Positions 57,222-64,000 of a stretch of 64,000 nucleotides of DNA are shown one piece after another. The DNA is from Streptomyces naganishii JCM 4654. Its GTDB lineage: Bacteria > Actinomycetota > Actinomycetes > Streptomycetales > Streptomycetaceae. Position 1 is the first letter of the stretch; each line of letters opens with the position of its first letter. Below the pieces are notes generated by a model that was given only the letters and a program-made list of their open reading frames with translations, was not told the origin of the DNA and ran no database searches. The DNA is taken from assembly GCF_014650575.1 (NCBI RefSeq), contig NZ_BMVF01000003.1, forward strand, positions 1-64,000, given 5' to 3'. Both the position numbers and the translations under genes were made by a program.

Positions 57222-58286
57222 ATGTACGGCAAGGCTTTCGCCCCGGAATACCAGGGCCCCCTCACCTCCCTGTCCGTGAACTCCTCCCTCGACCATGTGC
57301 TGGCCGCCGGCCACGAGCAACTGGCGGCCGCCGAGCGGGCCGGGCGGCACGGGGAGGCGGCGCGCTCCGGACTCGCCGTCGCCGAGGCGCACCGCCGGCT
57401 CGGCCAGGTGCGGGATGCGGACCGGGCCTGGAAGGCCAGTTACCGGGCCGCACGGGAGGCCGGGGACACGGCGGCGATGGCCTGGGCGCTGTGGAGCGGC
57501 GGCACCCTGGCCCGGCAGCGCGGGGCGTTCGCGCTGGCCCGGCGGCTGCTGGGGCTCGCCGCCGAGCTCGGCGAGCGCGGCGGGGACGTGGTCGTACGCG
57601 GCTACTCGCTGGCCGGCCTCGCCGAGACCGGCCGGATCCAGGGCGACTACGAGGCTGTGGGCCGGCTGCACGAGCAGTTGCTCGCCGAGGCCCGCAGGCG
57701 CGGCGAGGCGCGGCACACCGTGTGGGCCCTGGAGGGCATCGCGCAGATGCACCGCAACACCGGGTCCTACGACACCGCGTACGCGATGTTCGAGGAGGCG
57801 GCCGCGATAGCCGAGGACGCCGACGACCGGCGCGGCCACGCCTGGGCGCTGCGCGGGCTCGCCGACGTCGTCTCGGTGCGCGACGGCGACACGGAGCGGG
57901 CGCTGGAACTGCTCACGCGGGCCGAGGAGAGCTGCCGGGCGATGCGGCTGTCGAGCGCGCTCGCCTACAACCATAAGATGCGCGGCAACGTCCTGTACCG
58001 CGCCGGGCGCCACGCCGAGGCGCGGGCGATGTACGAGGAGTCGCTGGCGGAGTTCGAGGCGATCGCCGAGCCGCGCGGACAGGCCCTCTCCCGGCTCGGC
58101 CTCGTCAAGTGTCTCGCGCACCTCGGCCGCGACCGCGCCGAGACGGCGGCCGAACTCGCCGGCCTGGCCCGCACGATGGACCGCATCGGCCTGCGCCACG
58201 CCCTGGAGATGGTGCGCCGGGCGCAGGAGGAGTTCTGCGGGGAGCGGGCGCCCGAGACCGGGTCCTTCGTGCGGGCGGGCCGGTGA
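57222..58286 (+). CDS. TPR-repeat protein
   Basis: The 354-residue, all-helical protein has about seven TPR units, for example ARSGLAVAEAHRRLGQVRDA, YSLAGLAETGRIQGDYEAV and YNHKMRGNVLYRAGRHAEA. It has no HTH or enzyme domain, so it is probably a protein-binding scaffold. ATG 57222 follows AGGAAGG; the frame from GTG 57204 is less likely. Its stop overlaps the start of a polyprenyl synthase gene, which suggests a direct functional link. Confidence 0.85.
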   Translation: MYGKAFAPEYQGPLTSLSVNSSLDHVLAAGHEQLAAAERAGRHGEAARSGLAVAEAHRRLGQVRDADRAWKASYRAAREAGDTAAMAWALWSGGTLARQRGAFALARRLLGLAAELGERGGDVVVRGYSLAGLAETGRIQGDYEAVGRLHEQLLAEARRRGEARHTVWALEGIAQMHRNTGSYDTAYAMFEEAAAIAEDADDRRGHAWALRGLADVVSVRDGDTERALELLTRAEESCRAMRLSSALAYNHKMRGNVLYRAGRHAEARAMYEESLAEFEAIAEPRGQALSRLGLVKCLAHLGRDRAETAAELAGLARTMDRIGLRHALEMVRRAQEEFCGERAPETGSFVRAGR

Positions 58287-59320
58287 GCGCGGGGCCCGCG
58301 GCCGCGCCGGCCGCGGTCGCCGTGCCCGAACTGCTGGACCGCTGCCGGGCGTTGGTGCGTCCGGCGCTCGGCGAGGCGGTCGGGCGGCTGCACCCGTGGG
58401 TCGGCGAGATGGCCGCGTACGCCTTCGGATGGTGCGAGGTGGGCGGCGCCCCGGCGGCCGCTCCGGGTGGCAAGGGGGTGCGACAGGCGCTGGCGGTGCT
58501 CGGGGCCGAGGCGGCCGGCGCGCCCGGTGCGGCCGGAGTGCCGGCGGCCGTCGCGGTGGAGCTGGTGCACACCTTCTCCCTGCTGCACGACGACATCATG
58601 GACGGCGACGCGACGCGGCGACGCCGCCCGGCCGTGTGGAAGGCCTACGGCACCGGGCCCGCGGTCCTGGCCGGTGACGCCCTGTTCGCGCTCGCCGTGC
58701 AGACCCTGGCCGCCGCCCCGGCCGGCCCCGGGGCCCTGCGCCGGCTGTCCGCGACCCTCGCCGACCTGCTGCGCGGCCAGGCCGACGACCTGCTGTTCGC
58801 CGCCCGGCCCTGGACCGGGCGCGAGCGGGTGTCGTTGGCGGCGTACCGGACGATGGCCGTGCACAAGACGGGTTCGCTGCTGGGCTGCGCGATGGCGCTG
58901 GGCGCGGTGCTCGGCGGGGCGGAACCCGCGCGCGCCGACGCCCTCGACCGCGCCGGACGGCACCTCGGGGTCGCCTTCCAGATCGTGGACGACGTGCTGG
59001 GCCTGTGGGGCGACCCGGCGGTGACGGGCAAGCCGGTCCACGCGGACCTGCGCGAGCGCAAGAAGACCTACCCGGTGCTGGCCGCGCTGGAGGTGCCCGG
59101 CCCGGACAGCCGGCGCCTCGCCGCACTGCTGGAGTCGGACGCCGACCCGGCCCGGACGGCCGCGCTCGTCGAGGCGGCCGGCGGCCGCACCTTGGCGCTG
59201 GCCGAGGCCCGCAACCGGATCGCGGCGGCCGGGGAGGCCCTCGACTCGGCCGCCCCGCACCCGCCGGCCGGGGCCCTGCTGCGCGCCCTGCCCGCCTTCC
59301 TCCTCGACCGCGACCTGTGA
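58283..59320 (+). CDS. Polyprenyl diphosphate synthase (trans-isoprenyl)
   Basis: The 345-residue protein has the first Asp-rich motif LLHDDIMDGD and the second QIVDDVLGLWGD, with KGVRQALAVLGAE before and KKTYPVLAA near the end. It makes farnesyl, geranylgeranyl or longer diphosphates from IPP and an allylic primer. The residues before the first motif (ELVHTFSLL) include the chain-length region, but the product cannot be fixed by eye. GTG 58283 overlaps the TPR stop. No terpene cyclase or carotenoid gene lies nearby, so the end product is unclear. Confidence 0.9.
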   Translation: MSAGPAAAPAAVAVPELLDRCRALVRPALGEAVGRLHPWVGEMAAYAFGWCEVGGAPAAAPGGKGVRQALAVLGAEAAGAPGAAGVPAAVAVELVHTFSLLHDDIMDGDATRRRRPAVWKAYGTGPAVLAGDALFALAVQTLAAAPAGPGALRRLSATLADLLRGQADDLLFAARPWTGRERVSLAAYRTMAVHKTGSLLGCAMALGAVLGGAEPARADALDRAGRHLGVAFQIVDDVLGLWGDPAVTGKPVHADLRERKKTYPVLAALEVPGPDSRRLAALLESDADPARTAALVEAAGGRTLALAEARNRIAAAGEALDSAAPHPPAGALLRALPAFLLDRDL

Positions 59321-59436
59321 AACCCGCCGGAGCGGGCCGGGGCGCGCGACGGGTCCCCGTGTTGACCTGGGACGGTTCGGTGGGTGAAGGTCGGGTCGGT
59401 GCGGTCGTGGGTTCCGTGCCGGAAGGGTGAAGGGCC

Positions 59437-60396
59437 TTGATCGGCATCTCGGAGATCGAAACCGCGGCCGAGCGGATCGCCGGACACATCGTGCGCACCC
59501 CCGCCGTGCCGAGCCCCGGCCTGTCCGAGCTGCTCGGCGCACCGGTCACCGCCAAGCTCGAACTGCTCCAGCGCACCGGCTCGTTCAAGGCGCGCGGCGC
59601 GACGGCGAAGCTGCTCTCGCTCGGCGCGGCCGAGCGGGCGGCGGGCGTCGTCGCGGTCAGCGGCGGCAACCACGGCATCGCGCTCGCCGTGATGGCCGCC
59701 GCCCTCCATGTGAAAGCCACGGTGGTCATGCCGAGGTCGGCGCCGGCCCGGTCGGTGGCGATCGCCGAGGAGGCGGGCGCCTCGGTGCGGCTGACCGACG
59801 GCATGGACGAGGCGTTCGCCACCGCGACCCGGCTGCGCGACGAGGGGCTGACCCTCGTGCACCCCTTCGACGACCCGGTGGTCATCGCCGGACAGGGCAC
59901 GGTCGGCCTGGAGTTCGCGGCGGACGCCGGTGAACTCACCGATGTCCTGGTCAGCATCGGTGGCGGCGGCCTGATCTCGGGCGTCGCCGCCGCGCTGCGC
60001 GCGCTGCGGCCCGGGGTGCGGATCTGGGGCGTGGAGACCGAGGGCGCCCAGGCCATGTCCGAGGCGCTGGCGGCCGGCGGCCCGGTCCCGGTTGCCCTGT
60101 CCTCGATCGTGACGACGCTCAGCGCGCCGGCCGTCTCGCAGTCGACGTACGACCATGTCTCGGCCCTGGTCCACGAGGTGCTCGTGGTTTCCGACCGGGA
60201 GGCGGTGCGCGGCTGCCTCGACCTCGCCGGGCACGCCAAGGTGTGGACCGAGCCGGCGGCGGGCTGTCTGCTCCCGGCCGCCCGGCAGGTCCGCGAGCGG
60301 ATCGGGTCCGGCGCCCGGCTCGGGCTGGTGGTGTGCGGGGGCAACGCCACGACGGCCGACATCATGTCCTGGGCCGAGAGGTTCGGACTGCGCTGA
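59437..60396 (+). CDS. PLP-dependent threonine/serine dehydratase-like enzyme
   Basis: The 319-residue fold-type II PLP enzyme has the Schiff-base lysine in RTGSFKARGA, AVSGGNHGIALA, a tetraglycine loop in VSIGGGGLISGV, and a C-terminal VVCGGNATTADIM. It is shorter than biosynthetic IlvA and has no ACT domain, so it is a catabolic threonine/serine dehydratase, a hydroxyectoine-utilisation dehydratase or a racemase relative. The start is TTG 59437, with AGGG close upstream. The same strand as the prenyl synthase, 116 bases on. Confidence 0.88.
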   Translation: MIGISEIETAAERIAGHIVRTPAVPSPGLSELLGAPVTAKLELLQRTGSFKARGATAKLLSLGAAERAAGVVAVSGGNHGIALAVMAAALHVKATVVMPRSAPARSVAIAEEAGASVRLTDGMDEAFATATRLRDEGLTLVHPFDDPVVIAGQGTVGLEFAADAGELTDVLVSIGGGGLISGVAAALRALRPGVRIWGVETEGAQAMSEALAAGGPVPVALSSIVTTLSAPAVSQSTYDHVSALVHEVLVVSDREAVRGCLDLAGHAKVWTEPAAGCLLPAARQVRERIGSGARLGLVVCGGNATTADIMSWAERFGLR

Positions 60397-60645
60397 GGCG
60401 TCACAGGGGATCACCCGGGCGGAATTCGGCCACCGCACGCTGTTTACCGATGGTTACCAGAGGTCGGCGCGGGTGCGTTCGGTCCATGGAACGCACCCGG
60501 AAATGAGATTCCCTCGCACACACGCTCTACAGCGACTGAATAAAAGGCAGCAACAGCCTTCGGACGCGGTTCCTTTGAACAGATGCGGTCTCCGCCTTCG
60601 TACCTCTGGGGAAGGCGTAAACCGGGGGTTCAGCGAGGGATGACC

Positions 60646-62235
60646 ATGGTCGAGGGACACGTGTCGGCACAGGACCTGGTGGCCGGGCGGTACCGGCTCC
60701 TGGAGGTCATCCACCGTGAGACGAACCAGGTCTGCTGGTACGGCGAGGACGTGGCGGCGGAGCGCCCCCGGCTGCTGACGCGGACCACGCTCCCGGCCGG
60801 CGTGGATCCCGAGAGCGCCCGCCGCATCACCGCGCGCGTCATGCGCACCGCGGAGACCATGGGGCTGCTGCGGCCGGGCCGTATCGCCACCGTCGTGGAC
60901 GCCGTCGTCGGCGCGGACGCGCTGTGGACGGTCACCGAGTGGATCGACGGCACCCCGCTGGGCGAACTCCTGGCCACCGAGGGCCTGTTCAACTACGTAC
61001 GGGCCGCCCGCATCGGCGTCGACGTCCTCGACGTACTGGAGGCCGCGCACGCGGAGGGCATCACCCACGGCGAGCTCAATCCCGGGCAGGTCTTCGTACG
61101 CGAGCAGGGCGGGGTGGTCGTCACCGGCTTCGGGCTCGCGGGCGCCACCCTGGCACCGCGTATCACCGCGCCCTCGTACGCCTCCCCCGAGCAGGCCCGC
61201 GACGAGCGCGTCGGCCCGGCGGCCGACCTGTGGGCACTCGGCGCGATGCTGTACGCGATGGTCGAGGGGCGGCCGCCGTTCCGCGACCGCGGCCGGATCG
61301 AGGCCACGCTCAGGAGCGTGGACCGGCTGCCGCTGCGCGGCCCGGTGCGGGCCGGGCCGCTCACCCAGGCCGTACAGGGCCTGCTGCGCAAGGACTCCAG
61401 GGAGCGGCTGACCCGTCCCGTGGTCCGCGAGGCGCTCACCCGCGTGACGAACGAGGACCCCGGCACCGTGGCGCCCCCGCTCCCTGGGCCCCGGCTGCGC
61501 GGTGTGTACGCCGCCGCCCGGGAGGCGGGCCGCAACTGGAGCAGACGGACCATGGCCGTGGGCACCACCCTCGCCGTGGTCACGGTCGCGGTGGCCGTCC
61601 TCGCCGTGACCCACCAACTGCCCGGCACCGGCACCTCCGGGTCCGCAGCCTCCGCGCGGACCGGGAAACCGCCCACCGCCTCGGCCTCGGCCTCCGCCGG
61701 CGGCACCGGGACCGGGACCGGCGCCTCGCCGTCCGCCTCCCCCTCCCCCTCCGCCACGGCCGGCGCGCTGCCCTCCGGGTACCGCCGCTACACCGCCCCC
61801 GAGGGCTTCTCCGTCGCCCTGCCCGCCGGCTGGGGGCGGCTGCGCACCACGCGCGCGCCCGACGGGTCCTACCGGGTCCTGTTCGGCGCCGGCGGGGACG
61901 ACCGCACCCTCGCCGTCACCTACAGCGACCGCGTCGGCCCCGACCCGGTCGTGGTGTGGCGGGAGGACGTCGAGCCGGATCTGCGGCGGCATCGCGGGTA
62001 CGTGCGGATCGGCGACATCCGCGCCACGACGTACCAGGGCCACCGGGCGGCCGACATGGAGTGGCTCTCGGGCAGCGGGGAGGACCGGGTGCACACCTTC
62101 GGCCGGGGCTTCCTGCTCGGCGGCGGCAAGGGCTTCTCGCTGCGCTGGACGACCCCGGCCGGCGTCTTCGCCTCGGCCGCGGACAAGCAGGCGCTCACCG
62201 TCTTCCTGGACACCTTCCGCCCGGCACACGTGTGA
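60646..62235 (+). CDS. Membrane-anchored protein kinase-like pseudokinase
   Basis: The 529-residue protein has an N-terminal kinase fold (about 10-260), one membrane helix (about 302-322, TLAVVTVAVAVLAV), a Ser/Ala/Gly/Pro-rich extracellular linker (about 325-380) and an outer domain (about 385-529, YTAPEGFSVALPAGWGRL). Key residues are lost: there is no glycine-rich loop, the HRD motif reads HGELN (E143 for the catalytic Asp), and DFG reads TGFG (G161 for the metal Asp). It is likely catalytically dead and a scaffold like the MviN/PknB-associated pseudokinases. ATG 60646 with GAGGG is preferred over ATG 60640. Confidence 0.85.
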   Translation: MVEGHVSAQDLVAGRYRLLEVIHRETNQVCWYGEDVAAERPRLLTRTTLPAGVDPESARRITARVMRTAETMGLLRPGRIATVVDAVVGADALWTVTEWIDGTPLGELLATEGLFNYVRAARIGVDVLDVLEAAHAEGITHGELNPGQVFVREQGGVVVTGFGLAGATLAPRITAPSYASPEQARDERVGPAADLWALGAMLYAMVEGRPPFRDRGRIEATLRSVDRLPLRGPVRAGPLTQAVQGLLRKDSRERLTRPVVREALTRVTNEDPGTVAPPLPGPRLRGVYAAAREAGRNWSRRTMAVGTTLAVVTVAVAVLAVTHQLPGTGTSGSAASARTGKPPTASASASAGGTGTGTGASPSASPSPSATAGALPSGYRRYTAPEGFSVALPAGWGRLRTTRAPDGSYRVLFGAGGDDRTLAVTYSDRVGPDPVVVWREDVEPDLRRHRGYVRIGDIRATTYQGHRAADMEWLSGSGEDRVHTFGRGFLLGGGKGFSLRWTTPAGVFASAADKQALTVFLDTFRPAHV

Positions 62236-62332
62236 ACGCGCCCCGCCCGGCCACGCGGCGTGCGGCCGGGCGGCGTGCGGCCGGGCCCCAGAACGCCGTT
62301 TCCGCCCGCCGTGAGCCGGGGACCCGGCCCTC

Positions 62333-63304
62333 ATGGTGCAAATCGGATACACGATGATGACCGAGCAGGCCGGTCCGCGTGAACTGGTCGGACACGTGGT
62401 GCGGGCGGAGGAGGCCGGCTACGACTTCTCGGTGACCTCGGACCACTACTTTCCCTGGCTGCGCTCGCAGGGGCACGCGCCGTACGCCTGGAGCGTCCTC
62501 GGCGCGGCCGCCCAGGCGACCTCGCGCATTCCGCTGATGACGTACGTGACCTGCCCGACCTTCCGCTACCACCCGGCGGTCGTGGCGCAGAAGGCGGCCA
62601 CGCTTCAGCTGCTGTCCGAGGGCCGGTTCCGGCTCGGGCTCGGCGCGGGCGAGAACCTCAACGAGCACGTTGTCGGCGGCGGCTGGCCGCCCGTCGACGT
62701 GCGCCACGAGATGCTCGAGGAGGCCGTCGAGATCATCCGCGCCCTGTTCCAGGGCGGTCATGTCACCCGGCACGGCGCCCACTTCGACGTGGACTCCGCG
62801 CGCCTGTGGGACCTGCCGGACCAGCCGCCGCCCATCGGCATCGCCGTCTCCGGCGAGCAGTCCTGCCGGCTCGCCGGCCACCTCGCGGACCTGGTCATCG
62901 CCACCGAGCCCAAGGCGGGGCTGCTGGAGGCGTTCGACCGGCACGGCGGCGAGGGCAAGCCGCGGGTGGGGCAGCTGCCGGTCAGCTACGACCCCGACCG
63001 GGACACGGCGGTCAAGCGGGCGCACGCGCAGTTCCGCTGGTTCGGCAGCGGCTGGAAGGTCAACGCCGAACTGCCCCACCCGGACGCGTTCGAGGCCGCC
63101 ACCCAGTTCGTCACCCCCGATGACGTGGCCGGGTCGATCCCGTGCGGCGACGACCCGGACGCCTTCGTGGAGGCCGTACGCCCCTACGCCGAGGCCGGGT
63201 TCACGGAGATCGCGCTGGTGCAGATCGGCGGCGAGACCCAGGACGCGTTCCTCGAATGGTCGGCGAAGACGCTGCTGCCGGCGCTGCGCGACGCCCTGCG
63301 CTGA
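62333..63304 (+). CDS. LLM-class F420-dependent oxidoreductase
   Basis: The 323-residue luciferase-like monooxygenase-fold protein is of the F420-dependent glucose-6-phosphate dehydrogenase-like group: VSDHYFPW-type SVTSDHYFPWLRSQGHAPYA, LGLGAGENLNEHVVGGGWP and GIAVSGEQSC. It transfers hydride between F420 and an unknown substrate. ATG 62333 has a weak ribosome site. It stands alone, separated by about 100 bases from the pseudokinase gene. Confidence 0.9.
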   Translation: MVQIGYTMMTEQAGPRELVGHVVRAEEAGYDFSVTSDHYFPWLRSQGHAPYAWSVLGAAAQATSRIPLMTYVTCPTFRYHPAVVAQKAATLQLLSEGRFRLGLGAGENLNEHVVGGGWPPVDVRHEMLEEAVEIIRALFQGGHVTRHGAHFDVDSARLWDLPDQPPPIGIAVSGEQSCRLAGHLADLVIATEPKAGLLEAFDRHGGEGKPRVGQLPVSYDPDRDTAVKRAHAQFRWFGSGWKVNAELPHPDAFEAATQFVTPDDVAGSIPCGDDPDAFVEAVRPYAEAGFTEIALVQIGGETQDAFLEWSAKTLLPALRDALR

Positions 63305-63422
63305 CCGGCTTCGGCGGACCGCGCGGGGCGGTGTTCGGTGAATCACCCGCTTGCCTGAGCATCTTGCGCGTTTGGGGGGTACTAGAGGGCTCTACGTCCT
63401 GATGCCCTCGGAGGCCCCTCTC

Positions 63423-63863
63423 GTGAACTCCTACGTGCACAAGAGTCTCGTCGTGCAGTTGCAGGCGGGCGACACGGAACGCTTTCCCGTGCTGGCCCAC
63501 CTGAGTTACGACGCCGGCGACCCGTTCGCCGTCACCGTCGTCTTCAGCCACGACGGCCGGGTGCTCGCCCGGTGGACCCTGGACCGCGAGATGCTCGGCG
63601 AGGGGCTGACCCGGCCGGTCGGCCTCGGCGACGTCCGCTTCCGCCCCGAGTCCGACGGCCCGTGGGAGGAACTGTGCATGGAGTTCTACGGCAACGCCCA
63701 CCCCGACGGGGGACGGCACCACGCGACGGTGTTCGTGTGGGCGCCGGCGGTGTCGGCGTTCCTGCGCGAGACGCACGACGTGGTCGCCCCCGGCGAGGAG
63801 GACTTCGGCGCCGACGGCTTCCTGGCGGAGATCTTCGCGGGCGGGTCTCAGCGGGAGGTGTAG
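63423..63863 (+). CDS. SsgA-like sporulation/cell division protein
   Basis: The 146-residue protein of the SsgA-like family, which is restricted to morphologically complex actinomycetes, has LSYDAGDPFAVTVVFSHDG and ARWTLDREMLGEGL, then GDVRFRP. These proteins control septum placement and spore maturation. GTG 63423 is chosen because GGAGG lies at 63411-63415; ATG 63402 in the same frame has no such site. By gene order it may be the SsgC counterpart (memory only). Its end overlaps the next gene by 16 bases, convergently. Confidence 0.88.
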   Translation: MNSYVHKSLVVQLQAGDTERFPVLAHLSYDAGDPFAVTVVFSHDGRVLARWTLDREMLGEGLTRPVGLGDVRFRPESDGPWEELCMEFYGNAHPDGGRHHATVFVWAPAVSAFLRETHDVVAPGEEDFGADGFLAEIFAGGSQREV

Positions 63864-64000
63864 CGGCGCCGGGTCCACAGCGGCAGGACGAACCAGCACA
63901 GCACGTACCAGAGGACCACGACCGCGACCAGCCAGGGCACGAAGCCGCCGTTCGTCGCCACCCTCAGGATCAGCAGCAGCGAGGCGGCCATGGTGGCCAG
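63848..64000 (-). CDS. Membrane protein, C-terminal end (cut by window edge)
   Basis: The minus-strand frame from the right edge encodes 50 residues ending at TGA (63848-63850). It contains two hydrophobic segments (MAASLLLILRVA, then WLVAVVVLWYVLCWFVLPLW) and the basic tail TRRRYTSR. It is the C-terminus of a membrane protein of unknown type. It overlaps the SsgA-like gene tail-to-tail. Confidence 0.6.
   Translation of the reverse strand: MATMAASLLLILRVATNGGFVPWLVAVVVLWYVLCWFVLPLWTRRRYTSR

Overview
The window looks like a chromosomal stretch of a Streptomyces or a very close actinomycete. GC content is very high, third codon positions are almost all G or C, GTG starts are frequent, and the gene families are typical of that group: WhiB-like, SsgA-like, DUF6480, DUF5133, many SpoIIE/STAS/HATPase partner-switching proteins, and maltokinase beside TreS and a glycogen branching enzyme. 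From memory the gene order resembles the S. coelicolor region that runs from the second glgB cluster past the stress sigma factor SigM to an ssgA-like gene. I could not check this.

Region by region. 1-4005 is the end of a glycogen/trehalose operon (treS 3' end, mak, glgB). 4141-7941 holds a GCS2-type carboxylate-amine ligase, a small membrane protein and an acyl-CoA synthetase with an altered P-loop. 8025-23914 is dense in partner-switching and phosphorelay proteins: two stand-alone HATPase proteins, a PRC-barrel protein, STAS proteins, a giant cytoplasmic hybrid histidine kinase with a 276-bp-periodic HAMP array, an ANTAR-GAF-PAS-PP2C phosphatase, and a tightly coupled RsbR-RsbS-RsbT stressosome operon ending in two PP2C proteins. 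One of these is fused to its own HATPase domain. 24246-29653 carries a type II NADH dehydrogenase, a FUSC transporter and DUF proteins. 29654-31521 is a SigB-family sigma factor flanked by DUF5133 and an RsbW-like HATPase protein, the natural output of the upstream network.

31640-48325 is mixed metabolism and regulation: a PLP decarboxylase, a cNMP-binding protein with a hairpin-rich leader, an MFS exporter, a LysE/LysG pair, two TetR regulators with palindromic operators, a saccharopine-dehydrogenase-like enzyme, a WhiB-like protein, an M1 peptidase, an FAD dehydrogenase, AlkB with a LexA-like box, an MBL hydrolase and a DUF4032 protein carrying an in-frame palindromic repeat. 48328-49200 is a universal stress protein.

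49422-52965 is a three-gene, stop/start-overlapping operon: a receiver/Trx-fold/thioredoxin-reductase-like fusion, a histidine kinase with a cNMP-binding domain, and a UBP zinc finger. I consider it the best candidate here for an undescribed signalling system. 53040-64000 contains a divergent pair of secreted enzymes (M4 protease and S12 hydrolase), an AIM24 protein, a TPR-polyprenyl synthase pair, a PLP dehydratase, a membrane-anchored pseudokinase, an F420-type oxidoreductase, an SsgA-like protein and the end of a membrane protein.

Taken together, much of the window reads as an environmental-stress and redox signalling island, with storage carbohydrate, stress and secretion genes around it. 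I saw no tRNA, rRNA, CRISPR array, transposase or phage gene.
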